A DNA stretch of 46,104 nt from JANPLD01 sp031426355 (GTDB taxonomy: Bacteria > Pseudomonadota > Alphaproteobacteria > Rickettsiales > UBA8987). This document shows positions 1-8,449 of the stretch, one piece after another. The stretch covers positions 1 to 46,104 of the forward strand of contig JANPLD010000039.1 in assembly GCA_031426355.1 (NCBI GenBank), in the 5' to 3' direction. The notes under the pieces are model-generated. The model was not told the origin of the DNA. It saw only the letters and a program-made list of their open reading frames with translations, and made no database searches. The first letter of the stretch is position 1; the number at the start of each line of letters is the position of its first letter. Made by a program: the position numbers and the translations under genes.

Positions 1-2
1 TA

Positions 3-986
3 TCAGGCGTTCAGCCCACAGGCAACCTCCACCTTGGCAATTATCTTGGCGCGATAAAGCAATGGGTTGATATCCAGAATAGATATAATTCATTCTTCTG
101 CATTGTTGACCTTCACGCTATAACAGTTCCTCAAAATCCAGAAGAACTCAGAAAAAACTCCCTTGAACTTACTGCAGTTTATCTTGCTTGCGGCATTGAT
201 CCTAAAAAATCTAAAATATTCGTTCAGTCCTCCGTTCGCCAGCATTCAGAACTCGCATGGTTATTCTCCTGCTATACTCCCATAGGCTGGCTAAACAGGA
301 TGACCCAGTTCAAAGAAAAAGCCGGTAAACAGAAAGATAACGCCATGCTCGGCCTCTATTCTTATCCTGTATTAATGGCAGCTGATATCCTACTTTACAA
401 GGCAACCCATGTTCCTGTTGGTGAAGACCAGAAACAGCATCTGGAATTAACCCGTGACATAGCAAATTCAATTAATGCCAAAGCAGGCAGGGAGATTTTC
501 CCGCTACCGGAACCTCTCATATTAGCTCAGGCAAAACGCGTTATGAGCCTACGCGATGGCACTAAAAAAATGAGCAAATCTGACGAATCAGAATTCTCCC
601 GCATCAATTTATCTGACACGGCCGAACAAATTTCCGATAAATTCAAACGCGCCAAATCCGATGCCATAACTGGTATCAGCTTAGGAAGTGAAGCACAGCC
701 CCGACCTGAAGCAGAAAACCTACTCACAATATATTCATCCCTTGCAGATATTTCTATTGAACAAACTGCAAATAAATTTGCAAACTCAAGCTGGTCTGAA
801 TTCAAAACCGCACTTGGCGAACTCGCCGTAGAAAAACTCGCCCCGATAACAAAAAAATTCAATGAACTTAAAACCGAAAAAACATATCTCCTTTCAATTT
901 TAAAAGAAGGTCAGGAAGCAGCCTCAACAATCGCTGAAAAAAACCTTAAAGAAATGAAAGATTTCGTAGGATTTTTAGAAATATAA
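3..986 (+). CDS. trpS: Tryptophanyl-tRNA synthetase, 5' end cut off by the window
   Basis: Class I aminoacyl-tRNA synthetase that charges tRNA-Trp with tryptophan in the cytoplasm. The open frame runs from base 3, so the start lies upstream of the window; the first readable residues are SGVQPTGNLHLGN, containing the HIGH-type signature as HLGN. The class I KMSKS loop is present intact in GTKKMSKSD, near base 570. The Met at base 300 (MTQFKEKAG) is internal and is a conserved TrpS stretch, not a start. About 327 residues are visible, so only a few N-terminal residues should be missing. One base separates its stop from the next gene, suggesting co-transcription. Confidence 0.96.
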   Translation, partial: SGVQPTGNLHLGNYLGAIKQWVDIQNRYNSFFCIVDLHAITVPQNPEELRKNSLELTAVYLACGIDPKKSKIFVQSSVRQHSELAWLFSCYTPIGWLNRMTQFKEKAGKQKDNAMLGLYSYPVLMAADILLYKATHVPVGEDQKQHLELTRDIANSINAKAGREIFPLPEPLILAQAKRVMSLRDGTKKMSKSDESEFSRINLSDTAEQISDKFKRAKSDAITGISLGSEAQPRPEAENLLTIYSSLADISIEQTANKFANSSWSEFKTALGELAVEKLAPITKKFNELKTEKTYLLSILKEGQEAASTIAEKNLKEMKDFVGFLEI

Positions 987-987
987 T

Positions 988-1824
988 ATGACCCAATTCC
1001 ACATACATTTAATTTCTGATTCTACCGGCGAAACGGTCAATTCCGTTATGCGCTCTGCCATGAGCCAGTTCGATAACATTGACTATGAAGAGCACACCTG
1101 GGCACTCGTCCGCACCCAAGGCCAACTCCAGCGTGTATGCGAAGAAATATCCGAAAGGCCCGGCCCCGTTCTATACACAATAATTGATCGTGATCTACAG
1201 GCGATGCTTATCAAATTCTGTAGAAGGTTACGCCTCCCTTGCATCCCTGTTATTACAAAAACCATCGAAGAATTCTCAACCTACTTCGGCGTTGAAGCCA
1301 AAAACCAGACTGGAAAACAATATGAACTTGATGAAGAATATTTCCAGAAAGTAGATGCGATACATTACACCCTCGCCCATGATGATGGCGCAGAAACCGA
1401 TACGCTGAATGAATCAGATATAGTTCTGGTCGGCGCTTCAAGAACCTCTAAAACCCCTACCTGCGTTTATCTTGCCTATAAAGGTTTAAATGCTGCCAAT
1501 GTTCCCTATGTTAAAGGTGTAGACCTGCCGGAAATTATATTCGAGCTTGAAAAACCTTTGATGGTCGGCTTATTCATTCAGCCCGAAAGGCTTGGCCAGA
1601 TAAGAAAATCGCGACTGACATCCCTGCATGAGAATTCCAACACTGATTATGTCGATATGGACAGCATCATTGAAGAAGTTCAGGAATCCCGCAAGATATT
1701 CACAAGACAAGGCTGGCCCGTGATTGATGTAACAAGAAAATCAGTTGAGGAAACCTCTGCCCAGATCATGCAATTATATTCCGAGCATTGTGAGAAAAAC
1801 GGTATTCCAAAAAAACATTATTAA
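988..1824 (+). CDS. ppsR: Pyruvate,phosphate dikinase / PEP synthase regulatory protein (DUF299 family)
   Basis: Bifunctional regulator that switches PPDK or PEP synthase off and on by ADP-dependent phosphorylation and phosphate-dependent dephosphorylation of a threonine near the catalytic histidine. The 278-residue length is usual for the family. The family P-loop is visible as GASRTSKT at residues 149-156, and the N-terminal IHLISDSTGETV segment is also typical. The ATG follows the trpS stop by one base. The target enzyme is not in this window, so whether it acts on PPDK or PEP synthase cannot be read here; PPDK is common in alphaproteobacteria. Confidence 0.93.
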   Translation: MTQFHIHLISDSTGETVNSVMRSAMSQFDNIDYEEHTWALVRTQGQLQRVCEEISERPGPVLYTIIDRDLQAMLIKFCRRLRLPCIPVITKTIEEFSTYFGVEAKNQTGKQYELDEEYFQKVDAIHYTLAHDDGAETDTLNESDIVLVGASRTSKTPTCVYLAYKGLNAANVPYVKGVDLPEIIFELEKPLMVGLFIQPERLGQIRKSRLTSLHENSNTDYVDMDSIIEEVQESRKIFTRQGWPVIDVTRKSVEETSAQIMQLYSEHCEKNGIPKKHY

Positions 1825-1843
1825 AAAATAAATATTAAAAATA

Positions 1844-2548
1844 ATGGTCGATAAAAAACCAAAAAAAGCATCAGCTATCAAAGGCGCAAGAGCCGGTAAT
1901 AACGTAAGGCTGCGCGACGTAAAGAAACTTAAAAAATCTTCACAGGACTGGCTCGAACGCCAGATAAATGATCCCTTCGTCAAAGAAGCAAAAAAAGACG
2001 GCTACAGAAGCCGTGCTGCTTATAAGATCTCTGAAATAGATGAGAATTATTCCATCTTCAAACCGGGACAAAAAATTGTTGATCTTGGTGCTGCCCCAGG
2101 CAGCTGGTGCCAGTATGCCATGAAGAAAATGAACGAAAAAGGCTCCGTAATTGGTGTTGACCTGAAAGAAATAAGTCCTATCTCAAATTGCGATTTTATC
2201 GTAGGCGATTTCACTGATGATGAGGTACTCGAAAGCCTTTTACAAAAAACCGGCGGCAAGGTTGATGTGGTATTAAGTGATATGGCGCCAAATTCCACTG
2301 GCCACACCCGCACAGACCATTTGCAGATCATGTATATGCTGGAACTGGCGCTGGATTTCGCCGTTAATAATTTAAAACCAGGTGGAAGCTTTGTTGCTAA
2401 GGTTTTACGTGGTGGTACTGAAAAAACCCTGCTTGATAACACCAAGAAATATTTCGAGAAGGTAAAACATTTCAAACCTCAGGCCAGTCGTCAGGAATCA
2501 ACCGAAATGTATCTAATCGCGAAAGGTTTTAAAAAACAGGATGCATGA
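1844..2548 (+). CDS. rlmE: 23S rRNA (uridine-2552-2'-O)-methyltransferase RlmE/FtsJ
   Basis: SAM-dependent 2'-O-methyltransferase for the A-loop of 23S rRNA, acting late in 50S assembly. The Rossmann SAM motif is seen as VDLGAAPGSW (residues 79-88), and the K-D-K-E catalytic tetrad can be placed at K61 (in SRAAYK), D146 (LSDMAPNSTG), K186 (FVAKVL) and E221 (STEMYLIAKG). The N-terminal 30 residues are lysine/arginine-rich, as in other alphaproteobacterial members. Its stop overlaps the start of the next gene by four bases (ATGA), so the two are probably translationally coupled. Confidence 0.95.
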   Translation: MVDKKPKKASAIKGARAGNNVRLRDVKKLKKSSQDWLERQINDPFVKEAKKDGYRSRAAYKISEIDENYSIFKPGQKIVDLGAAPGSWCQYAMKKMNEKGSVIGVDLKEISPISNCDFIVGDFTDDEVLESLLQKTGGKVDVVLSDMAPNSTGHTRTDHLQIMYMLELALDFAVNNLKPGGSFVAKVLRGGTEKTLLDNTKKYFEKVKHFKPQASRQESTEMYLIAKGFKKQDA

Positions 2549-3099
2549 CCCTATCATATAAAGACTGGCACTGCGGAATTTCTAATGGTGATCAAACTTT
2601 AGATGAGGTCAGGCAAACCCTTCCCGCAAATAACCCGGAAGATATAAGCCTGATAGTTAAGATATTCGAAAACCCAAAATCTCCTTTTGCTCTAAAAGGT
2701 GCTGTAAACCTCGAAAGGCATGATTGCATCCATATAATTTTAGGCCGCGGCCTTCTCCCTCAAGATGAAGCTTTTGTTATTGGTTTCACCATGGGAACTT
2801 CAAAAAACATTTCAAAACTTGAAGAGTTCTTTTTCAAATTTGTTTCAATGTATCTGTATCCCAAAAAATATAAGTTCAAACGCAGACATATGCTTGCTTA
2901 CAATTTAGGCCTTAATTATGGCAAAAAATGTAAGGTTTTAAAGATATATGAATTCCCTTTTGAAAATCATATCAACGCAAAACTATCTGATATCCGCAAT
3001 GAACTTAGCATTGATGTTCAGGAACTTAAAAACATCTACCGCAAAGAACGTGAGTTACTTTCCAACACTAAAGTCAGCCTAAGACTAGATTGCAACTAA
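2545..3099 (+). CDS. Coq4-like protein (putative ubiquinone biosynthesis factor)
   Basis: A 184-residue protein carrying the metal-binding signature of the Coq4 family, HDxxH-x11-E: H59, D60, H63 and E75 with exactly eleven residues between H63 and E75. In that family the protein helps process ubiquinone head groups, reported as oxidative decarboxylation at C1 and/or scaffolding of the Coq complex. The C-terminal pattern (YEFPFENHINAKLSDIRNEL) also fits Coq4 ends with a basic/aromatic stretch before a final helix. The sequence is otherwise divergent and no other ubi gene is adjacent, so the family assignment rests mainly on the motif. It starts inside the rlmE stop. Confidence 0.6.
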   Translation: MTLSYKDWHCGISNGDQTLDEVRQTLPANNPEDISLIVKIFENPKSPFALKGAVNLERHDCIHIILGRGLLPQDEAFVIGFTMGTSKNISKLEEFFFKFVSMYLYPKKYKFKRRHMLAYNLGLNYGKKCKVLKIYEFPFENHINAKLSDIRNELSIDVQELKNIYRKERELLSNTKVSLRLDCN

Positions 3100-3120
3100 G
3101 AAGCTTTAGACTCACCCGCA

Positions 3121-4236
3121 TTAAAAAAAATCCTTCACTTTATTGAAGAAATTTCTGCTTTCAGGAGATGAAGAATCATCTAAACTTTTCTCAAACTGTT
3201 CCAGTAATTCTTTTTGCTTTTTGTTTAAGTTAACAGGTATCTCAATTTTCGCATGAACATACATATCTCCCTGGAAAGATGAATTCACCTTCGGCATACC
3301 CTTTCCTTTAAGCCTGAATTGCTGCCCTTGCTGTGTGCCTGCCGGTATCTTCACCTTTGCCTTACTGCCATCAATACATGGAACTACTATTTCGCCGCCA
3401 AGTGAAGCCGTTGTTACCTTTAACGGTACTAAACAATGCAGGTCGGTATTTTCCCTTTCAAATAGCTGATGCTGCCTTACTGAAACAAATATATATAGAT
3501 CCCCGCTGGAACCTCCACTTACACCCGCCTCACCTTCACCAGTTAATCTGATTCTCATACCCTCTTCAACGCCCGCAGGTATCTTCACAGATAATGTTTT
3601 ATTCTTTTTCACCCTGCCGCTGCCATGGCAGAATTTACACTTATGTTTTATTATATTTCCCGTACCGCTACAAGTCGCGCAAGTTCTCTCAATGGTGAAG
3701 AATCCTTGTGAAGCCCTTACCCTACCCAAACCCTTACAAGTTCCGCATGTTTCCTTCTTACCATCCTCACTGCCACTTCCCTTACAAGGTTCGCAGCCTG
3801 CAAATGTAGGCACATTAATTTTTACGTTATCTCCCCTGAATGCTTCTTCCAAAGATATCTCAAGATTATACCTGAGATCAGAACCGCGGTTATTCGTCTG
3901 CGCCTTTCTTGCGCCACCTGCCCCGCCCCCAAAGCTACCAAACAGATCATCAAAAATGTCAGAGAACCCACCGGAGAAATCAAAAGGATTTTTACCGCCA
4001 AAACCACCACTGCCGCCGTTAACACCTGCTTCGCCAAACCTGTCATAGGCCGCACGTTTCTGATCATCTTTCAGAATGTCATAAGCCGCATTGATCTCTT
4101 TGAATTTCTTTTCCGCTTCCTTATCACCCGGGTTTTTATCAGGGTGATACTGCATTGCGAGCTTACGGTAAGCTTTTTTTATGTCTTCTGCGTTATCGTC
4201 TTTTTTAACGCCAAGCAGTTGGTAGTAATCAGCCAT
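3121..4236 (-). CDS. dnaJ: Chaperone protein DnaJ
   Basis: Type I Hsp40 that delivers unfolded proteins to DnaK and stimulates its ATPase. All domains are present: an N-terminal J domain with HPD at residues 31-33, a Gly/Phe-rich linker, a zinc-finger region with four CxxCxGxG repeats (CEPCKGSG, CGTCKGLG, CATCSGTG, CKFCHGSG), and the C-terminal substrate-binding beta domains. At 371 residues it is full length. dnaK is not beside it, although dnaK-dnaJ is the common arrangement; here it lies downstream of another J-domain gene and the hflKC-smpB group, all on the same strand. Confidence 0.97.
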   Translation of the reverse strand: MADYYQLLGVKKDDNAEDIKKAYRKLAMQYHPDKNPGDKEAEKKFKEINAAYDILKDDQKRAAYDRFGEAGVNGGSGGFGGKNPFDFSGGFSDIFDDLFGSFGGGAGGARKAQTNNRGSDLRYNLEISLEEAFRGDNVKINVPTFAGCEPCKGSGSEDGKKETCGTCKGLGRVRASQGFFTIERTCATCSGTGNIIKHKCKFCHGSGRVKKNKTLSVKIPAGVEEGMRIRLTGEGEAGVSGGSSGDLYIFVSVRQHQLFERENTDLHCLVPLKVTTASLGGEIVVPCIDGSKAKVKIPAGTQQGQQFRLKGKGMPKVNSSFQGDMYVHAKIEIPVNLNKKQKELLEQFEKSLDDSSSPESRNFFNKVKDFF

Positions 4237-4307
4237 AATATTGTTTTTTCGGGGAATATAAGGGAAATAATAGAAGTTTCAACAACCTCTGTGAATAGAG
4301 CCGCTAA

Positions 4308-4685
4308 TTACCACTCTTTATGCGAATGGCTTTCGATAAACTCACTAACTACCATATTATGTATCTTCCTGAGTTTTTCTGCATCTTTTTCTGCCTTGGG
4401 ATCTTTATTCTTTATCTTGATCCTAACTTCATCCTGCTTTTTGTTATAAGCTGCTGTAACAGCTTGCGGGTCAGCATCTTTATCCAGCCCCAAGAATTTA
4501 TAAAGGTCTTCAACCTCTATTTTGATCTCTTTAAAAGCTTCATTCACCTCAAAGAATTTCAATCTGTTCTCTTCTGAATCACCATTTTTGTCAGGATGAT
4601 ATTTCGCGCTCATATTCCTGTAAGCCGCGCGTATCTGGTGAAGCGGGGTGTTTTCTCTTACGTCTAGTATTTTATACGGGTTCAT
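4308..4685 (-). CDS. Small J-domain protein with a second, HPD-less J-like repeat
   Basis: A 125-residue protein. Residues 3-60 form a canonical J domain (YKILDV...YHPDKNGD, HPD at 30-32), expected to recruit and stimulate a DnaK-type Hsp70. Residues 61-118 look like a second J domain: LYKFLGLDKDADPQAVTAAY aligns with the usual YxxLGV...AxxxxIKKAYR start, and KDPKAEKDAEKLRKIHN with the KEAEKKFKEIN end, but the HPD is replaced by a basic stretch (RIKIK). The second copy therefore cannot stimulate Hsp70 in the known way and may be a binding surface. There is no Gly/Phe region, zinc finger or substrate-binding domain. dnaJ lies 71 bases downstream. Confidence 0.85.
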   Translation of the reverse strand: MNPYKILDVRENTPLHQIRAAYRNMSAKYHPDKNGDSEENRLKFFEVNEAFKEIKIEVEDLYKFLGLDKDADPQAVTAAYNKKQDEVRIKIKNKDPKAEKDAEKLRKIHNMVVSEFIESHSHKEW

Positions 4686-4691
4686 ATCGAA

Positions 4692-4720
4692 ATATTATCA
4701 AAAATTTTAACTTTCTTCAA
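4692..4720 (-). promoter_or_regulatory. Putative housekeeping promoter of the small J-domain gene
   Basis: On the minus strand a TTGAAG box (4715-4720) is followed after 17 bases by TAATAT (4692-4697), just upstream of the ATG at 4685. Both hexamers differ from consensus by two or fewer bases with ideal spacing. The short distance to the start codon implies a leader of only a few bases, which weakens the case. Confidence 0.4.
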
Positions 4721-4755
4721 TAATGATTGGTTTGAATTTTATCTATTTTATATAA

Positions 4756-5238
4756 TTATTTATTCTTCAAATTCCTTGCTTTTTCTCTCTGCCAATCCCT
4801 ATCTTTTATGGTTTCCCTTTTATCATGCTTGGATTTACCTATGCATAGCCCAAGTTTAACTTTCACTATGCCTTTTTCATTAAAGAAAATTTCAAGCGGC
4901 ACTAAGGTAAAACCTTTCTGCTTTATTTTTCCTAAAAGTTTTTTTACCTCTCTTTTATGAAGAAGTAATTTTCTCGCTCTGCTCGGTTTATGATTTAATT
5001 TCCCGGCGTTTTTATATTCAGGAATGCTAAGGTTAAGCAACCATATCTCTTCGTTACCTCTGGCATCAGTTTTTATATCTGCGTGCGCGTCAGTTACATT
5101 AACGCCGCCACTTCTTAATGATTTTACTTCAGAACCAACCAGTACCACACCGCAATCAAAAGTCTCTTTTACTTCATATTCAAAAAAGGCTTTTTTGTTC
5201 TTGGTTACAAGCCCCGTCTCTGTAAAATTATTACTCAT
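4756..5238 (-). CDS. smpB: SsrA (tmRNA)-binding protein SmpB
   Basis: Binds tmRNA and brings it to stalled ribosomes for trans-translation and tagging of the nascent chain. The typical core is clear: KAFFEYEVKETFDCGVVLVGSEVKS at the N-terminus, NAGKLNHKPSRARKLLLHKRE in the middle, and the basic tail ending KDRDWQREKARNLK. The ATG at 5238 (MSNNFTETG) is chosen: the frame could be extended to a TTG at 5256 but only deeper into hflC. The ATG overlaps the hflC stop by eight bases, suggesting coupled translation. Length is then 160 residues, normal for the family. The tmRNA gene itself is not in this window. Confidence 0.95.
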   Translation of the reverse strand: MSNNFTETGLVTKNKKAFFEYEVKETFDCGVVLVGSEVKSLRSGGVNVTDAHADIKTDARGNEEIWLLNLSIPEYKNAGKLNHKPSRARKLLLHKREVKKLLGKIKQKGFTLVPLEIFFNEKGIVKVKLGLCIGKSKHDKRETIKDRDWQREKARNLKNK

Positions 5239-6121
5239 GGAGAGCTTGGGTTTCAATAGTTCTGAAATAACGCAGGAAATCGCTATCAGGAGATAATACG
5301 AATGACGTATCGTTTTTATTTATAGATTTACGGTAGGCCTGCATCGTACGGTAAAATGTAAAGAAATCCGCATCCTGACCAAAACTTTCCGCAAATATTC
5401 TTGTCGCTTCTGCTTCACCTTCACCTTTTAATATGTCAGATTTTTTACCCGCTTCAGCTAGCGCTATAGTTCTCTCTTTCTCAGCATGTGACATTATAAT
5501 TTTTGCTTCCTCTTCACCACGCGCTCTGTATTCTTTCGCTTCCTTCTCACGCTCAGCTATCATCCTTTTAAAAATAGAGTTCAGGTTTTCTGGTGGAAGG
5601 TCCGCCCTCATTATTCTAAGGTCAACGATTTCAACACCAAATTCATCTGCCTTATCAAATATATTCTTGCGGATCTTACCCATTACCTCTTTCCTTTTTT
5701 CTGAAAGAAGTTCCTGGAATTCAATTCTACCAACCGTATTTTTAAGGCTGGCCATCATTATTGAATCAACCTTCTGGTCAAGCCCTGCATATGTCTGCAC
5801 CGACTGGTAAAATTTAAGTGGGTCAACGATCTTATATTTCACGAATGCATCTATGGTAACTTGCTTCTGGTTCACATCCGGCAGAGTTTTTGGCGCAAGG
5901 TTCACTTCAAGTATCCTCTTATCATATTTCACTACATCCTGCAGGAAATACGGCAGCTTAAAATTAAGCCCGGGATTACTTCTTATAGCCCCCATAGGTT
6001 TACCGAACTGTAAAACTATAGCCTGCTCATTCTGCTGCACGATAAAAAGTGAGCCGTTCAATAATACTACTGTAAGCACTAGTACGAACGCTAATATTTT
6101 TGCCTGCGGAGTAAAATTCAT
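5231..6121 (-). CDS. hflC: HflC, SPFH-family modulator of FtsH protease
   Basis: Membrane-anchored SPFH/band-7 protein that pairs with HflK in a large periplasmic cage around the FtsH protease. One N-terminal membrane segment (about residues 8-28) is followed by the HflC-typical IVQQNEQAIVLQFGKP and then the SPFH domain with the long charged helix (EREKEAKEYRARGEEEAKII) and the GEGEAEATRIFAESFGQD segment. 296 residues is normal. It starts 9 bases after hflK and overlaps smpB, so hflK-hflC-smpB reads as one operon. Confidence 0.95.
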   Translation of the reverse strand: MNFTPQAKILAFVLVLTVVLLNGSLFIVQQNEQAIVLQFGKPMGAIRSNPGLNFKLPYFLQDVVKYDKRILEVNLAPKTLPDVNQKQVTIDAFVKYKIVDPLKFYQSVQTYAGLDQKVDSIMMASLKNTVGRIEFQELLSEKRKEVMGKIRKNIFDKADEFGVEIVDLRIMRADLPPENLNSIFKRMIAEREKEAKEYRARGEEEAKIIMSHAEKERTIALAEAGKKSDILKGEGEAEATRIFAESFGQDADFFTFYRTMQAYRKSINKNDTSFVLSPDSDFLRYFRTIETQALHE

Positions 6122-6130
6122 AATGTTCAG

Positions 6131-7306
6131 TTACTTATTATTTTTTATATTCTTTAACATATCATTCACCGGCATATAAGGCACAACGCCGCCATTATTA
6201 TCTATTATGATCTTGTTCTTTCCGGCAAGTATATGCTGCATAGTTTCAAGATATATCCTTTGCTTGGTAATATCTTTCGCCTTGGCATATTCAGCATAAA
6301 CTGATGCGAACCTTGAAGCTTCACCTTTTGCAACTGATATTACCTGTTCTTTATATGCTTCAGCTTCCTGAACCGCCTTCTGGGCATTACCACGGGCTTT
6401 CGGGATTATATCATTCTCATAAGATCTCGCCTGGTTTATCAAAGTTTCCTTATCCTGCTTGGCGGTTTCAACATCTAAAAATGCTGGCATTACAGGCTTA
6501 GGGTTCTGCACATCATTCAAATTCACCGCGTATATTTCAACACCCGAACCATAACTATCAAGTATCTTCTGGATTATATCCTGAACTTCATCTTCGATCT
6601 GCGCGCGTTTAGTTGTCATCGCTTCCGCAAATAGTGAGCGCCCTACAACTTCCCTCATTGCGCTTTCAGAAACGCTTTTTATGGTCGCTTCAGGCTTATC
6701 TAAATTAAAGAGGAAATCTTTCGGGTCTTTGATACGCCACTGCACTGCAAAACTAACATCAGCAATATTAGTATCACCTGTGATCATCAAACTTTCACTT
6801 GAATTTGTTTCACTCACACCCTGGAAACCATTATAATTAGACTGGTATGGAGCTACAGAATTACCATTACCCCTGAAACCGATTTCTATAGTATTGATCA
6901 CCGTTCTTTTAACAATTGCCACCTGCTCAATTGGCGTCGGCAAATGATATCTCAAACCTTCCGGTTCATATCTGTGGAATTTTCCAAAACGCAATACAAC
7001 GCCAACTTCACTGGCATCTACCTTATAAAAACCTGTCAAGCTCCAGCCAATAAGCGCAACTATAAGAAGCGCTATAAGCCCCCTTACAGAGATATTGAAT
7101 TCACCATTATTGTTATTCTTGAAAAGTTTTTCAAAATCAAATCTGGAATTGTTCTTGTTACCGCCACCACCGCTCGCAGGTTTATTCGGGCCACCAAAAC
7201 TGCCGTTTGAATTACCTGAAGGTTGGGAAGGTTTTTTGCCGCCCTGCGGTAAATTACCCCAAGGGCCCTTGCCGTCAGTATCTTTCGTATTATCTCCCCA
7301 GGCCAT
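6131..7306 (-). CDS. hflK: HflK, SPFH-family modulator of FtsH protease
   Basis: Partner of HflC. The N-terminal roughly 65 residues are a Gly/Pro/Asn-rich cytoplasmic tail beginning MAWGDNTKDTDGKGPWG, as is usual for HflK. A single membrane segment follows (ISVRGLIALLIVALIGWSLTG), then the SPFH domain with GVVLRFGKFHRYEPEGLRYHLPTPIE and the QARSYENDIIPKARGNAQ helix. At 391 residues it is complete. The gene is first in the operon and divergent from mrp; the 79-base gap between them (7307-7385) must hold both promoters, but no clear consensus pair is seen. Confidence 0.95.
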   Translation of the reverse strand: MAWGDNTKDTDGKGPWGNLPQGGKKPSQPSGNSNGSFGGPNKPASGGGGNKNNSRFDFEKLFKNNNNGEFNISVRGLIALLIVALIGWSLTGFYKVDASEVGVVLRFGKFHRYEPEGLRYHLPTPIEQVAIVKRTVINTIEIGFRGNGNSVAPYQSNYNGFQGVSETNSSESLMITGDTNIADVSFAVQWRIKDPKDFLFNLDKPEATIKSVSESAMREVVGRSLFAEAMTTKRAQIEDEVQDIIQKILDSYGSGVEIYAVNLNDVQNPKPVMPAFLDVETAKQDKETLINQARSYENDIIPKARGNAQKAVQEAEAYKEQVISVAKGEASRFASVYAEYAKAKDITKQRIYLETMQHILAGKNKIIIDNNGGVVPYMPVNDMLKNIKNNK

Positions 7307-7385
7307 TTTTTGAATTTATAGATTTGTATTAACTTACGCAATATATTAACTAAACTCAGATTTACAAGTAACCGTTAAGCAACTC

Positions 7386-8429
7386 ATGTTTTTTAAGAAA
7401 AAGAAAATCCTTCCCGATAAAGATGTGATCTTTAATATCACAAAAAATTTATTCACCGAAATTCCGGACCTTTCCGAGAAAAATATTTCATCCCTTACAA
7501 TTACAGAAAATAAAATTTCCCTTATACTCTCCATTCCAAAATATATGGGTAATTCCGTTAAGAACATTGAAGATTTTCTTAAATCAGAGATAATTAAAAA
7601 GTATCCCTCTTCTAAGCTGAATATTATTTTTACTAATGATGTAGTAAAACCTGAAACACAAAAATCATCTACTCCAAAACCACCAACTCCAAAATCCGTA
7701 GATGGTATCAAAAAAATAATTGCTGTAGCATCAGGCAAAGGCGGCGTTGGCAAATCAACTATCGCCACACATCTTGCACTTACTTACGCAAAACTCGGGT
7801 TTAAAACCGGCCTCGCAGATGCTGACATTCACGGCCCAAGCATCGCCCGTATGATGGGCATAACAAATGAACCCGAGATTCAGAACAACAAAATGATACC
7901 ACCTGAAAGATTCGGCGTTAAATGTATGAGCATGGGCTTTCTTCTTTCTGAAAATGCCCCGGTAGTATGGCGCGGCCCCATGGTCACCAAAGCCCTCCAT
8001 CAGTTAATGCTTGGCGCCGACTGGGGCGATCTTGACGTTCTTATCATTGATCTCCCGCCCGGCACCGGAGACATACAATTATCCCTCGCGCAGAATTATA
8101 AAATAGATGGCGTTATCCTAGTCTCCACCCCTCAGGAAATCGCACTGATGGATGTCAAAAAAGCCGCAACAATGTTCAACAAAGTTAACATACCAATTCT
8201 TGGCATTATCGAAAACATGGCTTATTTCACAGATAAATTAAGCGGCAATAGAGCTTATATTTTCGGAAAAGGAGCAATTAAAAAATTCTGTGATGAAAGT
8301 AATATAAAATATTTAGGAGAAGTACCATTAAATTCAAAAATTGCAGAAAACTGTGATATGGGCGAACATAACAATCCTAATGAGATCAATGCATTATTTG
8401 AAAAATTCATAAATGAAAATTTATTCTGA
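7386..8429 (+). CDS. mrp: Mrp/ApbC-type P-loop ATPase, Fe-S cluster carrier
   Basis: ParA/MinD-superfamily ATPase (Mrp/ApbC/Nbp35 group) that binds and transfers iron-sulfur clusters. An N-terminal MIP18/DUF59-like domain (residues 1-85) is joined by a Pro/Lys-rich linker to the ATPase domain, with the deviant Walker A GKGGVGKST at 117-125 and LIIDLPPGTGD as Walker B/switch. The stretch where many Mrp proteins carry a CPxC cluster-binding pair reads ENMAYFTDKLSGNRAYIFGKG, with no cysteine pair. A CxxC-less version occurs in other alphaproteobacterial Mrp proteins as far as I recall, so this is unlikely to be a defect, but cluster binding must then use other ligands. Confidence 0.92.
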   Translation: MFFKKKKILPDKDVIFNITKNLFTEIPDLSEKNISSLTITENKISLILSIPKYMGNSVKNIEDFLKSEIIKKYPSSKLNIIFTNDVVKPETQKSSTPKPPTPKSVDGIKKIIAVASGKGGVGKSTIATHLALTYAKLGFKTGLADADIHGPSIARMMGITNEPEIQNNKMIPPERFGVKCMSMGFLLSENAPVVWRGPMVTKALHQLMLGADWGDLDVLIIDLPPGTGDIQLSLAQNYKIDGVILVSTPQEIALMDVKKAATMFNKVNIPILGIIENMAYFTDKLSGNRAYIFGKGAIKKFCDESNIKYLGEVPLNSKIAENCDMGEHNNPNEINALFEKFINENLF

Positions 8430-8449
8430 ATTTTTTGAACAAACGTCAC

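Noticed and set aside
2047..2475. A 142-residue minus-strand frame
   Set aside because: Fully opposite rlmE, which is certain.
5239..5256. TTG start giving SmpB six more residues (MKPKLS)
   Set aside because: It lies inside hflC and adds residues foreign to SmpB; the ATG at 5238 gives a normal SmpB.
7307..7385. A CtrA box between hflK and mrp
   Set aside because: Two TTAAC-like words are present but 13 bases apart, not the 7 needed.
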